Shown: positions 42,098 to 52,373, counted from the stretch's first letter. The stretch is DNA of 64,000 bases from Bacteroidales bacterium (GCA_017630155.1 JAGBVU010000005.1:80342-144341); one strand, 5' to 3'. Numbers and translations: made by a program. The notes: generated by a model not told the origin, from the letters alone.

Positions 42098-44128
42098 ATG
42101 GCAGGATACTTTAGGCATATTGTTTCGAAATTTGTTGCCCTGATGGCAATATCTGTTTTCGTATCATCCTGCTCGGGGATTGATGCCCCTGTCACACCTA
42201 ATACCGGCAAGTACCCAGTCACAATATCTGTAGAGCAGTCTCCACTTACCAGAATATCCGAAGGGGGCAATAATGGACTTTCTCTCATCTGGAGCGAATC
42301 GGATATGTTGAGGGTGACCGCTGTAAATCAGGAGGAGAGTGCCTTTTCAAATCTGAAGGTGAGCACCCTGAGTGGAGATCCTGTAGGTAAGAAAGCCTCC
42401 TTTGCAGGCTTTGTCGCCATGGAGGATGCACCGCAGTACTGTTATTTTACATATCCGGCATCAGATGCCATTACTGTGAATGATGGCAAGATAGTGGCAA
42501 GATATGATATCCAGGACGGAACCCACAAACCCCTTCTCTATTCCAGAGAGGTATACACTCAGAATGGTGATATTGAGTCACAACTCAAATTTGCAGGGGC
42601 AATGCTCAAAGTGACCCTTGTGAACAGGGCAGAAGGTGTCTGCAGCCTTGCATTTTTCGGCAATCAGTCTGAGAAGATATCTCCACTTACCATTACCCCA
42701 GGTGATGGTGGCGATACCTATACCATATCATCAGGAGCAGAGGCGGTATCGTTTATAAAAATACCCGTACAGCAGAATGGCCCTACATACATATCTCTCC
42801 CAACTGTGAATCTGCCACAGGGATTCAGTGTCGCCGTAATAAGAAATGTAGGGGGCGTGGAGGAGCAGTCCATCCACAGTTTCTCATTTTCCGGAGGCAA
42901 TACAACCCTCGACAGAGGTGAAATATTCCCTATTGTGATAGATATGGAGGGTGAGTTTGATCTCTCCGGATTCTCTGTCTCTGACCCTTCGTGGAGGCAC
43001 GTGACCAATTCTAACGGTCTCCTCACAGGTACAGAGGTCTCTTTCAAAATGAAGAAAAGCGGACTTGCTGACTCCAGAATAGAGGAGTGGGGTGCAGAGC
43101 TTAAGGATGAGTATGGAAATACTGTCAGAACACTTATCACCACTACAGATGTAGACAAACTGGATGGGGCTCAAGATATAGTCCTGAATGTGGCAAATGA
43201 CCTTGCTTTCCTCAAGGAGGGAAGGTACTACTTCCAGCCTTACTACAAGGCCTTCGGCAGTGGCAAGCAGAGTATAGGTACTACTCGGGAGATGGTGGTG
43301 GATGCGAAGCCTGATGTAAAACTGACTATCGGTGGGTACACTTCGTATGACAAATATCTCTCAAAGGAGAAGAAGGGTGATGGCACTCTGGTGGCCAACA
43401 GCCTCTCCAACTATACCATCTATGATGTAATTGCTACCATCAACGTCGATCCAAGTGCCATTGTATCATATGAAGTGAATATGAACAATGGTGAGGAGGT
43501 CCTAGATTGGTCCGGATCCAATAAAATAACTTTTGGAGATGGGGGTGAATTTGAGAGGGATCCTTTCATGAAGCATACATTCTCAGCTAAAGCATCTGTC
43601 TCTCTTAAAGGAGGTATAGCACTGTCCAATATTTCTGCATCCAAAGACTTCCACCTTACAGGACTTCCTCTTGAAGCGGACTTTTCATATGGAGCAGAAG
43701 CCTATTCAGGCTGGCACACAATAAATGGAAGTTTTAGTAGTAACTGCGTTCAGTTCAATAAGACAGGAACAAGTGCTTTGCGCTCACCTGCCATCTATCT
43801 TCCTACAGGAAGTCTGAATGTAAAGACCCAGTTTGATGGGTGTTCTCGTGCAATGTGGGGTTCTGGTGGTGATGAAAAGAGGGATGTCTATTTTATCGCC
43901 TGCGCAGCCAATGAGGGGAGTGTAAAGTTCGGCTCAAATGTGGTAAGAGCTCATTATAATTCCAATCATCCTGGAGCTCCGGGAGGGTATCTTGGTTTAT
44001 CCCCTAAGATGACATTGACAAATTCGACACCATCACTGATGTATGCAGCAAATAACTATCAACACTGGATTGGAAATATTATCTGTAGTGTTGTGATACA
44101 TAAAGTCAAAATAGTTTACTCAGAATAA
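42098..44128 (+). CDS. Fimbrillin-like lipoprotein with C-terminal beta-sandwich
   Basis: 676 residues from ATG 42098 (MAGYFRHIVSKFVALMAISV); ATG 42083 overlaps the previous stop and is also possible. Lipobox VSSC. The N-terminal half follows the fimbrillin-like pattern: SPLTRISEGGNNGLSLIWSE, then FAGFVAMEDAPQYCYFTYPA and LKFAGAMLKVTL. The centre (about 300-540) has repeated Ig-like strands, and the end (ADFSYGAEAYSGWHTINGSF) resembles a jelly-roll glycan-binding domain. Fimbrillin-type proteins form Bacteroidales pili or adhesins. This one is long for a pilin and may be a tip or anchoring component, which is inference. Confidence 0.68.
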   Translation: MAGYFRHIVSKFVALMAISVFVSSCSGIDAPVTPNTGKYPVTISVEQSPLTRISEGGNNGLSLIWSESDMLRVTAVNQEESAFSNLKVSTLSGDPVGKKASFAGFVAMEDAPQYCYFTYPASDAITVNDGKIVARYDIQDGTHKPLLYSREVYTQNGDIESQLKFAGAMLKVTLVNRAEGVCSLAFFGNQSEKISPLTITPGDGGDTYTISSGAEAVSFIKIPVQQNGPTYISLPTVNLPQGFSVAVIRNVGGVEEQSIHSFSFSGGNTTLDRGEIFPIVIDMEGEFDLSGFSVSDPSWRHVTNSNGLLTGTEVSFKMKKSGLADSRIEEWGAELKDEYGNTVRTLITTTDVDKLDGAQDIVLNVANDLAFLKEGRYYFQPYYKAFGSGKQSIGTTREMVVDAKPDVKLTIGGYTSYDKYLSKEKKGDGTLVANSLSNYTIYDVIATINVDPSAIVSYEVNMNNGEEVLDWSGSNKITFGDGGEFERDPFMKHTFSAKASVSLKGGIALSNISASKDFHLTGLPLEADFSYGAEAYSGWHTINGSFSSNCVQFNKTGTSALRSPAIYLPTGSLNVKTQFDGCSRAMWGSGGDEKRDVYFIACAANEGSVKFGSNVVRAHYNSNHPGAPGGYLGLSPKMTLTNSTPSLMYAANNYQHWIGNIICSVVIHKVKIVYSE

Positions 44129-44139
44129 AGAAAATATAC

Positions 44140-46404
44140 ATGATAAAGTATTTGAAATATTCATTGATAGCGGCATTGGCCATCCTTCTGGCCTCCTGCA
44201 CCAGGGTAGAGCCCGATGGTGACGGACTTGGTGGAGAGGCATTGCTGCAGATAGGTCTCTCTCTGGATGAGGGTGTGGTGATAACCCCCACCAGAAGTTC
44301 AGATGAGGGTGTTAAGCCGATGGACCCCGAAACTATCCCCGATGTGGACAGCCTCTATGTAGAGCTTTACCGTGAGGGGAAGCGCCTCTATTTCGGTAAA
44401 TATAAAGAGGCCAAATCGAGACAGTTCAGGGTAAATGCGGGTAACTGGAGACTTCTGGCGTTTCATGGAGACTCTACCGCTTGCGGCTTTGACAAGCCAT
44501 TTTTCTTTACACAGGAGGATTTTACAGTGGAAGGTGGACTCAATGACAATGGTGAGCCAAACATTACTACTGTTGAGGCTGTTGCTAAGGTGGAAAATGT
44601 GAGGATAGCTGTAAATTTTGACGAGACAGTACCAGGGTCATATTACGACTATTTCGTGAGATTTTCAAATGTCGATACCCTTGAATCGAGAGATCCTATC
44701 AAGTATAAACAGATTCTCAGATACAAAAAGGGTGAGACAAGGGATGCATATATGATGGCTACAGAGCAGCTCAAGATAGAGTTTATGGCGCAGCTTGAAT
44801 ATGGAGTGGAGAGTAGCTGGAAGGTGGCAAATCTCGGCACTGTGGCTGTGGCGAACAATGACTTTCTTACGGTCAATATAAGTGTGAAAGATCCGCGGTA
44901 TGGAATACTTGATGTCGATATCAAGAGAGATGAGAACATAATAAGAAAAGATTCTGAAGTGGAAATCCTGGAGGTGTGGACCCCTCAGGAGGCACCCAAA
45001 GTGGTGGCTGCAGGATTTGTGGATGGGAACCATGCTGTAGTGGAGGGTGATGAGGCTGGAAACTCTGCCGCCATATCTGTTGTGGCCAGGGGTGGTCTTG
45101 CAAACTTCTTCCTCACTTTCAACTCCTGCAACGGCCTTGATGTCCCTATCGGTGTTCCTGTTGACCTGGCGAACCCTTCGGCTGAAAATGCTGCCCATAT
45201 TGCAAAACTGATGGCAGCAGGTCTTGAGTGGGATGATGATATGCTTGGCAACCGTTCACTTACATATATGAAGATGTCTGCATTCTTCAAGAGCCTTAAT
45301 GACCAGAACAGATCCATTAAGGAGGAGAAACCATTGGCATCTTTTGTGATAGAGGTGGTGGATGAAGTGGGCAAATCGACTACAGAGACACTTGTTGCCA
45401 CTGCATACCCTATTGAACAGACTCTTTCAATACCTGAAGGTAGGGTGTGGTCACGAAAGATTGTGTCACCGGAGGTGACTATCACCAGAGGTCTGGGCAA
45501 ACTTTTCAGACTCCAGGTGAGCAGCGACGGTCAGAACTGGAGTGACGTTACTGGTTTTGTCAAGTTGGAAAACAATATCCTTGACTACGGAACTTTGGCA
45601 GTGGAGCCGGCTACCACATATTACTACAGGTCCATCTATAACAATAATCCCGACCTGGTCTCAAATACTGTCTCTGTCACCACTGAATCACCTCTGCAGG
45701 TAGGTAATCCCGGATTTGAGGAGTATCACGATGAGATTATGCATGTGTCACCCTTAGGTTTGATCTATGATTATGACAGGACATGGTATCTTCCATATAA
45801 TAAAGGTGATGTAAACCCCTGGTGGGCAGTGAACAGCAAAAAGACCATGCCTGACGGACATACAGCATGGACATCAAACTGGTGCAAGAATTTCCCTTGT
45901 ACAGCCTACTCTACAGATGCACATTCGGGGACAAAGTCGGCTATGGTCTATACAGTAAATGTGGGTGACGCAAATACAGACGGTACAGCTGTCGGTTCAA
46001 ATACCACTGGAGAGATATGGATTGGAAGAGCAAATGACAGTGGAGATCACACTCAGGACGGCCGCTCATTTGCCAGCCGACCCGCATCTCTGAAGTTCTG
46101 GTATAAATATGCACCTTACCAGTCAGAGACATTTGTAGTCAATGTCGTCCTTAAAGATGCAGGTGGAAATGTCATAGCAAATGTGACAGAATCGGGCCTG
46201 GGCAAACAAAGCAGGTGGACACAATATGAGCTCCCTATAGTATATGATGTGGAGGATGCCAGGGCTGCCTCTCTATACATAAGTTTCAAATCTTCTGCCA
46301 GTGGAAAAGTCCAGGTGGCCAAGACCGTAGAAATTGCAGGGTCGGATCAGAAGGCCCATATTGGTTCAGTATTGAGAATTGATGATATAGAATTGACTTA
46401 TTAA
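44140..46404 (+). CDS. DUF4493 lipoprotein with C-terminal PCMD domain
   Basis: 754 residues. Lipobox LASC. DUF4493 domain about 50-270 (FRVNAGNWRLLAFHGDSTAC, then GFDKPFFFTQEDFTV and VEAVAKVENVRIAVNF), a fibronectin-type segment (ATTYYYRSIYNNNPDLVSNT), then a PCMD jelly-roll from about 520, with NPGFEEYHDEIMH, NPWWAVNSK, TAYSTDAHSGTKSAMVY and GSVLRIDDIELTY. PCMD is a putative carbohydrate-binding or metabolism domain of Bacteroidota. No catalytic residues are identifiable. The lipobox and following residues (CTRVEPDGDG) are compatible with export to the cell surface. Confidence 0.82.
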   Translation: MIKYLKYSLIAALAILLASCTRVEPDGDGLGGEALLQIGLSLDEGVVITPTRSSDEGVKPMDPETIPDVDSLYVELYREGKRLYFGKYKEAKSRQFRVNAGNWRLLAFHGDSTACGFDKPFFFTQEDFTVEGGLNDNGEPNITTVEAVAKVENVRIAVNFDETVPGSYYDYFVRFSNVDTLESRDPIKYKQILRYKKGETRDAYMMATEQLKIEFMAQLEYGVESSWKVANLGTVAVANNDFLTVNISVKDPRYGILDVDIKRDENIIRKDSEVEILEVWTPQEAPKVVAAGFVDGNHAVVEGDEAGNSAAISVVARGGLANFFLTFNSCNGLDVPIGVPVDLANPSAENAAHIAKLMAAGLEWDDDMLGNRSLTYMKMSAFFKSLNDQNRSIKEEKPLASFVIEVVDEVGKSTTETLVATAYPIEQTLSIPEGRVWSRKIVSPEVTITRGLGKLFRLQVSSDGQNWSDVTGFVKLENNILDYGTLAVEPATTYYYRSIYNNNPDLVSNTVSVTTESPLQVGNPGFEEYHDEIMHVSPLGLIYDYDRTWYLPYNKGDVNPWWAVNSKKTMPDGHTAWTSNWCKNFPCTAYSTDAHSGTKSAMVYTVNVGDANTDGTAVGSNTTGEIWIGRANDSGDHTQDGRSFASRPASLKFWYKYAPYQSETFVVNVVLKDAGGNVIANVTESGLGKQSRWTQYELPIVYDVEDARAASLYISFKSSASGKVQVAKTVEIAGSDQKAHIGSVLRIDDIELTY

Positions 46405-46428
46405 TTTGGAAATAAAAAGTATACAGAT

Positions 46429-47652
46429 ATGAAAAAAGCGATTTTTCTAACCTTACTCTCGTTGGTGGCAATGACTTCCTGCAGGAGGACAGAGATCTCT
46501 ACTGTGGGAACACTTGATCTCAGGATTACAGACATAGGGGAGTACTCTACAGTTGAGACCAGAGCTACAGACTACTCGGATTTCTCCAATTATGATGTGG
46601 TTATCGAGGGACCGACCAAATATGAGGCCAAATTCAGCCAATTCAGAGGTGAAGTGGTGGAGCTCGGTTCTGGCAGCTATACCATTACAGTTACCTCACC
46701 TGATACGGAGCCAGCGGCTTTTGGTCAGCCAATATATCAGGCATACGAGGAGTTTGTAATCAAAGCGGGCGAGGTGACACCACTTGACCTGGTTTGCCGC
46801 CCTATAAACTGCAAAGTTTCCATAGTCCTTACAGAGAATTTTGTCAAGGAGCTCTCTTCATATGAGGTGGTGGTATCCAATGGACTTGGCCAGCTCAAAT
46901 GGGAGAAGAATTCTGAGAAGAATGACTTCTCTGAGACCAAGGAGGGATATTTTCTCCCAAGGGGTCTTGAAGTGAAGGTAAAGGGTTACCGCAGCATTGA
47001 CAACACCGAGGCTACAGCTGTTTACTATGTTCAGAATCCCCAAGCGGCAGAGCACCATATCCTGACCATAGATGCTAAGGTGACAGGTGAGATTGACGGT
47101 ATCAATATCAGAATTGAAACCAACTTCAATGATATAAACCAAAATGTTGATATCGACGGAATGGAGGAGGATTATGTGGACCGCCCGGACTTTGGCGACG
47201 ATGACGATGATGAAGACGGTGACGGTCAAGAGGGGGAGAAAAATACTATCGAGTGGGCTGCAAACCCTACATTTGCACCACTTAATATCACCCCTGAGAC
47301 CCAGGTACAGATGACCATCAAGATGCCTGCAGGTATTGCGAGCTTCGTGGTGGAGGTGAGTGACAACTTTAAAGATGCTGTTGCTGCCATTACTGATGGT
47401 GGAGTTACATATATCGATTTGATCAACGACCCTGCTATTCTGGAGAACTTTGCAGATTCACCATTGCTTACAGGCAATGAGATCCTCAATCAGACAGAGG
47501 TGAACTTCGACCTCTCAACATTTATCCCTATCCTTTGCAGCGCAGCTCAAGGTATGACTGTGGATTTTATCCTGAAAGCCAAGGATAATAATGGTGATGA
47601 TCTCCTCTTTATGGACGATTTCCCTGTGGTAACAATGATCATTCCCCAATAG
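46429..47652 (+). CDS. DUF4493 lipoprotein with acidic linker
   Basis: 407 residues. Lipobox MTSC. The DUF4493 domain is nearly textbook: VELGSGSYTITVTSPDTEPA, AFGQPIYQAYEEFVIKAGEV, LVCRPINCKVSIVLTENFVK, and GYFLPRGLEVKVKGYRS. A hyper-acidic stretch, DFGDDDDDEDGDGQEGE (about residues 250-265), leads to a C-terminal beta domain (VQMTIKMPAGIASFVVEVSD). The Asp-rich stretch could bind calcium. Function is unknown. Confidence 0.82.
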   Translation: MKKAIFLTLLSLVAMTSCRRTEISTVGTLDLRITDIGEYSTVETRATDYSDFSNYDVVIEGPTKYEAKFSQFRGEVVELGSGSYTITVTSPDTEPAAFGQPIYQAYEEFVIKAGEVTPLDLVCRPINCKVSIVLTENFVKELSSYEVVVSNGLGQLKWEKNSEKNDFSETKEGYFLPRGLEVKVKGYRSIDNTEATAVYYVQNPQAAEHHILTIDAKVTGEIDGINIRIETNFNDINQNVDIDGMEEDYVDRPDFGDDDDDEDGDGQEGEKNTIEWAANPTFAPLNITPETQVQMTIKMPAGIASFVVEVSDNFKDAVAAITDGGVTYIDLINDPAILENFADSPLLTGNEILNQTEVNFDLSTFIPILCSAAQGMTVDFILKAKDNNGDDLLFMDDFPVVTMIIPQ

Positions 47653-47658
47653 TGAATA

Positions 47659-49920
47659 ATGAAGACAATAAGATTATATAATTTGTGGATTTGCCTTATC
47701 GCCCTTCTGGCTCTCTCCTGTTCGCAGAGGGAGGGGCTGGATGGTAGTTGCGGCTATCTGACAATCGGCCTTGAGAGCGAAGTGGAGGGGGATATCCTGG
47801 TGAGGTCCGCTGAAGAGGAATCCGAAGTGGATCCTATGATCTACAGGATTCAGGTAGTGGATGCTGAGGACAATGTAGATGCAGATATCCTGGACCACAC
47901 TACAGTTACAGAGGAGAACCCTATCAAGCTCCTTATGGGCAAATATACCGTAAAGGCAAGTAATGGTGAGCCTGAAACAGGATTCAATAAGCCTTATTGG
48001 TACGGTGATGGCAATGTCCGTATATATGCAGAGAAAAGCTCATCTGTAAGCATTACCTGCAAAATGGAGAAAGTCATCCTTAGTGTGGCTTTCCCGACAG
48101 ATGCGGAGTTCCAGAGTATGTTTTCCGAATACTCACTTATAGTGAGGGCCGGAAACGGAGAGGGGGCAGAGACCTTGACATTCTCCAGCAATGCAGAAGA
48201 GGGTCACGGGGCATTCTCTGATATTGCCTATTTCGTGGTGCCGGAGGACAGAACCCTGACATATACACTTGTTATGAAAAATATCGATGGGGCTGAGTAC
48301 TCATCCACAAGTGTTATTGAGCAGGTGAAGGAGGCAGAGCATTATCACCTGGACTTCAAACTTGGAGAGAAAGAGGAGATTGACGGAGCACTTGTTCTCA
48401 ATATCACTGTGGACGGAGAATACAGGGAGCAGAGGGTACACCACCTGAATCTGAATTTTGACAAGACCCTTCTACCCTCATATACCACAAATCCTGAGTT
48501 TACACCCGAAGATGAGGGTATTGTATATCCTTTGGGCAACAGTACACTCAAGAAGTTTACCTTCTCTGCACCAAGGGGGATAAAGAACCTTACAGTGACC
48601 CATCTTGACTACAATCTCCTTCTGGCAGGGCTTCCCCAGCTGACAGACTTTATGAATATCACCGATGAGGCACGTGCAGCAATGTCGCAGTTGGGTATCT
48701 ATGCCACAATCTCTGGAGACGGTCTTACAGCAGAGATAGATATTACCGAGTTCATTAAGAATCTTGATATCTCACCTGAGAATACCACATATGCGATGTC
48801 TGTTACAGTGGTTGATACCTACGACAGATATGCGAGATGCGATATGGATTTTGCTGTGATATCGGATATCGAAGCAGAGACAGTTTCTGAATTCCATTGG
48901 TCAAGCTTTGCATTCCTTAAGGGTAAATATTTCAAAGCCAATCCACCTGCAGGGATGTCATTCCAGTACAAGAGGGCTTCTGATGCTGAATGGACAGATA
49001 TTGATCCTGCATCTGTGGTGGTGGATACAGAGACCATGACATATACATATACATTGAGAGGGCTGACTCCAAATACAGAGTATGTCTTTAGGGCTACCTC
49101 AGATGTAGATAAGGAGGCGGGAAAAAGTGCTGCAGAGATGTCGTTTACCACATATGCCACCGAGGAGACAGTATATAACCTCAGCTTTGATGACTGGGTG
49201 CAGAGCAATAGTGCCTGGTATCCCTCATCTGACCTTAATGTACACTATGTGTGGGATACTGCAAACGGCGGTACAGCCTCTCTGGGTGGTGTTCCCACTA
49301 CACCTGAAACAACAAATGTAATCAGCGGTAAAGCAGCCAGGATGGAGAGTCAGAAGATTTTCGGAAAGTTTGCTGCAGGAAACATCTATACCGGTAAGTT
49401 CGGCAAGGCTACATTGTCCCCGGTAGGAGCAACCCTCGACTGGGGTCTGAAGTTCACGTCAAGACCGTTGGCATTGAGAGGTTGGTACCGTTATGAACCA
49501 AAGCCAATAGATATGACCTCTTCGAAATACTCGCACCTTAGTGGAGAGACTGACCATTGTCAGATTCAGATTTTCCTGACAGACTGGTCATCCCCATTCA
49601 ACATCAGCACCGGTGATGAGAGGTTTGTGGATACTTCAGAGGGCAACAAGTCAATACTTGCGTATGGTACAATTCTGTCAAACGACAATACTACCGACAA
49701 CGGCGGGAAGAACGGATATGTACAGTTTACAATCCCTCTTGAGTACCGTAGCCTCAAACAGCCGACATATATAGTGATATCGGCGGCGGCAAGCCGTTAC
49801 GGAGACTATTTTACAGGAGGTCTTGGCAGCGTCCTGTATCTGGATGAGCTGGAACTTATCTATGATCCTGCCCAGCTTACAGCAGAAGAACTTAATATTG
49901 TATTAGGAAGAGTCAGATAA
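47659..49920 (+). CDS. DUF4493 lipoprotein with fibronectin-like and PCMD domains
   Basis: 753 residues. Lipobox ALSC. DUF4493 about 30-260 (LLMGKYTVKASNGEPETGFN, KPYWYGDGNVRIYAEKSSSV), a C-terminal-of-DUF4493 beta region as in the preceding protein (LKKFTFSAPRGIKNLTVTHL), a fibronectin-like segment (TYTLRGLTPNTEYVFRATSD) and a PCMD domain from about 505 (NLSFDDWVQSNSAWYPSS to VLYLDELELIYD). The PCMD part is clearly paralogous to that of the gene at 50738: both read FGKF-AGNIYTGKF-KA-LSP and LDWG-FT-RP-LRG-Y. Confidence 0.83.
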   Translation: MKTIRLYNLWICLIALLALSCSQREGLDGSCGYLTIGLESEVEGDILVRSAEEESEVDPMIYRIQVVDAEDNVDADILDHTTVTEENPIKLLMGKYTVKASNGEPETGFNKPYWYGDGNVRIYAEKSSSVSITCKMEKVILSVAFPTDAEFQSMFSEYSLIVRAGNGEGAETLTFSSNAEEGHGAFSDIAYFVVPEDRTLTYTLVMKNIDGAEYSSTSVIEQVKEAEHYHLDFKLGEKEEIDGALVLNITVDGEYREQRVHHLNLNFDKTLLPSYTTNPEFTPEDEGIVYPLGNSTLKKFTFSAPRGIKNLTVTHLDYNLLLAGLPQLTDFMNITDEARAAMSQLGIYATISGDGLTAEIDITEFIKNLDISPENTTYAMSVTVVDTYDRYARCDMDFAVISDIEAETVSEFHWSSFAFLKGKYFKANPPAGMSFQYKRASDAEWTDIDPASVVVDTETMTYTYTLRGLTPNTEYVFRATSDVDKEAGKSAAEMSFTTYATEETVYNLSFDDWVQSNSAWYPSSDLNVHYVWDTANGGTASLGGVPTTPETTNVISGKAARMESQKIFGKFAAGNIYTGKFGKATLSPVGATLDWGLKFTSRPLALRGWYRYEPKPIDMTSSKYSHLSGETDHCQIQIFLTDWSSPFNISTGDERFVDTSEGNKSILAYGTILSNDNTTDNGGKNGYVQFTIPLEYRSLKQPTYIVISAAASRYGDYFTGGLGSVLYLDELELIYDPAQLTAEELNIVLGRVR

Positions 49921-49924
49921 TATA

Positions 49925-50725
49925 ATGATGAAGAAAATTTTAGCAACAGCCATATTGGCTTGCGTTGTCTCTTTGGGGGCTTATGCCTCAAATTCGGAAG
50001 AGACTTTTGATAGGGGAGTCGGGAAAATGAACTCTGTTTTCATCCCCAAAGGATATATTGGTGGAGGTCTCTCATTTTCATATAAAACCTATGAATTTGG
50101 CCAGAGCCCAGATGATGTAGGGTACTCAATGCTTTTCTCCCTATTGTCGGGAATCAAGGCAGAGGCCTATACATTGGGTGTATCCCCTACAGTATCTTAT
50201 TTTATAATGGACAATTTCTCTGTAGGTGGTCGCTTTGACTACAACAGAACATTGCTGGATCTTGACAATCTTGGGCTGTCGATAGGGGATCTGGCATCAT
50301 TTGAGATAAGTGATTACCATTTTCTGAGAAATGCCTATTCAGGTGCTGTGACAGGAAGGTACTATATGCCTATTGCCAACAGCAAGCGTATTGCGATGTT
50401 CGGAGAGCTCCGTCTTGGCTTTGAGATAGGGGAGTCTTTGGCTTACTCATCCAAAGGTGGTGTCAACTCAGGAACATTCCAGACCATCTATGGTGGTGAT
50501 TTGACCATTGTCCCTGGTCTGTGTGTGTTCGCTACAAATGAGGTGTGTGTTGAGGTGGCTGTAGGTATCCTCGGTATCGACTACCAGTATGTGAAGCAGC
50601 AGACAAACCTTGTAGAGGAGAGTGTAAGGCAGCAGAGTGGTGCCAACTTCAAGATCAACCCACTCTCTATAAGCCTTGGTATAGCTTTCTATTTGCCAAT
50701 GATACAAAATGTCAAATCAAAATAG
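49925..50725 (+). CDS. Outer-membrane beta-barrel protein of the surface operon
   Basis: 266 residues. The signal peptide ends near GAYA. The remainder is built of amphipathic strands (GYIGGGLSFSYKTYEFGQSP, YFIMDNFSVGGRFDYNRTLL, RIAMFGELRLGFEIGESLAY) and ends with SISLGIAFYLPMIQNV, as in eight- to ten-strand barrels. It is the only non-lipoprotein in the operon and so a candidate membrane partner or assembly pore for the six lipoproteins. It starts 4 bases after the preceding stop. Function is unknown. Confidence 0.72.
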   Translation: MMKKILATAILACVVSLGAYASNSEETFDRGVGKMNSVFIPKGYIGGGLSFSYKTYEFGQSPDDVGYSMLFSLLSGIKAEAYTLGVSPTVSYFIMDNFSVGGRFDYNRTLLDLDNLGLSIGDLASFEISDYHFLRNAYSGAVTGRYYMPIANSKRIAMFGELRLGFEIGESLAYSSKGGVNSGTFQTIYGGDLTIVPGLCVFATNEVCVEVAVGILGIDYQYVKQQTNLVEESVRQQSGANFKINPLSISLGIAFYLPMIQNVKSK

Positions 50726-50737
50726 TGGAGGAGAGTA

Positions 50738-52354
50738 ATGATGAGAAAATTTGGAATTGTTTTGAGCCTTGCAGCACTTTGTGCCATTTCATCGTGCATT
50801 GATAATCCCCTCTCATACCCGAGGGATGTGGCCCAGATTACCGCATTTGAGGTAGAGGGGCAGAAGTCTGTCTCTATTGACCCTGAGAATTTCATTGTAA
50901 ATGTAGTCCTCAAGGAGACTGCCGATATTGACAGCATAGTAGTAAAGAATTACCAGTATACCGAAACAGCAACACCTGATATTCAACTTGGCGAGATGGT
51001 GGACCTGAGGGACACAGTGAGGATATCATTCACTACATATCCTGACCAGGTGTATCAGTGGAAGATTGTGGCTACCCAGCCTATCAATAGATATGTGGTG
51101 TGTGACAATATGGTAAGTGATGCACAGTTTGATCTGGAAAATAAGACTATTGTGGTGTATTTCCCAGAGGATCAGTTGCTTTCAGATATAAGGTTCTCAA
51201 AGATGAAACTTGGGCCACAAGGGTCGGAGATAGTATCTACCAGTGGATTTGTAAGTGTGGATGGTGAAGCTGTGCCGGAGAACCGGGAGATGAGTTTCCC
51301 TATCAGACTTGACTGTATCCACTCAAGAGAGTTTACAGTCAAATACAGACATGAGGAGACAAAATGGACCCTTACCGCGTTGCATAAGCTTATCAGCCTC
51401 GAGGTGACCGGTGTAAGTGCATGGAGCTACAGTGCCGACATCTTTGCTACATACAAAGGGTCAGGTGCCCCTTATATTGAGTATAGAGATGCATCGGACA
51501 GTGAATGGATCCAATTGAAATCTACAGTAGAGGGGACCAATGTAACTGCTTCTGTGGACCAGCTTACCGAGGGGACCTCTTATCTGGCCCGTGTGGTAAA
51601 TGGGGCAGAGGTTAGTGAGGAGTTCTCATTTACTACCGATGAGCCGGTACAATTGTCAAATATGTCATTTGACGGCTGGACACAGGGTGATCCTGGAGGA
51701 TATACCTGGTATCCATTTGGAGAGGGTGAAGAGAAGGTTTGGGATAGTGCAAACCCTGGTGTGAATATGACCACTGCAGTGAACTCGACCAGACCGGAAT
51801 ATGTATTCCTGGCTTCAAAAGGTGGTGCAGCGGTAAGGATGGAGAGCGTAGTGGTGTTTGGTAAGTTCGGCGCCGGAAACATCTATACAGGCAAATTTGT
51901 GAAGGCTGTCCTATCTCCAGCCCCTGGGGCAGAACTTGACTGGGGTGTTCCATTCACTGCCAGACCACAATCTTTGAGAGGTTACTATTCTTATGCCCCT
52001 AAAGTAATCGACCATGTGACAGACAAATATGCAGACAAGAAAGGGACTACAGACAGGGCACAAATCCAGGTCATCCTGACCGATTGGGATGAGCCTTTCA
52101 GGGTGGCCACCTCTACTGGAAAATTTGTAGACGTGAAGAATGACCCTAATATTATAGCACACGGCGTTATTGAGACCGATGTCGATACCCAAGGTAAATA
52201 TGTGGAGTTCGAATGCAAACTTGAATACAGGGATATGCTGAGAAAACCCAAATACATCGTCGTATCGGCCTGCTCAAGCCTCTATGGTGATTACTTCACC
52301 GGAGCACAAGGCTCGGTAATGTACATAGACAACTGGGAGTTCATCTACAAATAG
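50738..52354 (+). CDS. PCMD-domain lipoprotein, last gene of the surface operon
   Basis: 538 residues. Lipobox ISSC. An N-terminal region (residues 25-215) with DUF5018-like strand pairs (NFIVNVVLKETADIDSIVVK) precedes a fibronectin-like segment (QLTEGTSYLARVVNGAEVSE) and a PCMD domain from about 308 (LSNMSFDGWTQGDPGGYTWY to SVMYIDNWEFIYK). It has no DUF4493 domain. It overlaps nothing downstream and is followed by a strong terminator, so it ends the transcript. Glycan binding is inferred from PCMD. Confidence 0.8.
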   Translation: MMRKFGIVLSLAALCAISSCIDNPLSYPRDVAQITAFEVEGQKSVSIDPENFIVNVVLKETADIDSIVVKNYQYTETATPDIQLGEMVDLRDTVRISFTTYPDQVYQWKIVATQPINRYVVCDNMVSDAQFDLENKTIVVYFPEDQLLSDIRFSKMKLGPQGSEIVSTSGFVSVDGEAVPENREMSFPIRLDCIHSREFTVKYRHEETKWTLTALHKLISLEVTGVSAWSYSADIFATYKGSGAPYIEYRDASDSEWIQLKSTVEGTNVTASVDQLTEGTSYLARVVNGAEVSEEFSFTTDEPVQLSNMSFDGWTQGDPGGYTWYPFGEGEEKVWDSANPGVNMTTAVNSTRPEYVFLASKGGAAVRMESVVVFGKFGAGNIYTGKFVKAVLSPAPGAELDWGVPFTARPQSLRGYYSYAPKVIDHVTDKYADKKGTTDRAQIQVILTDWDEPFRVATSTGKFVDVKNDPNIIAHGVIETDVDTQGKYVEFECKLEYRDMLRKPKYIVVSACSSLYGDYFTGAQGSVMYIDNWEFIYK

Positions 52355-52373
52355 TGGAGACTGAAAATAGGAA

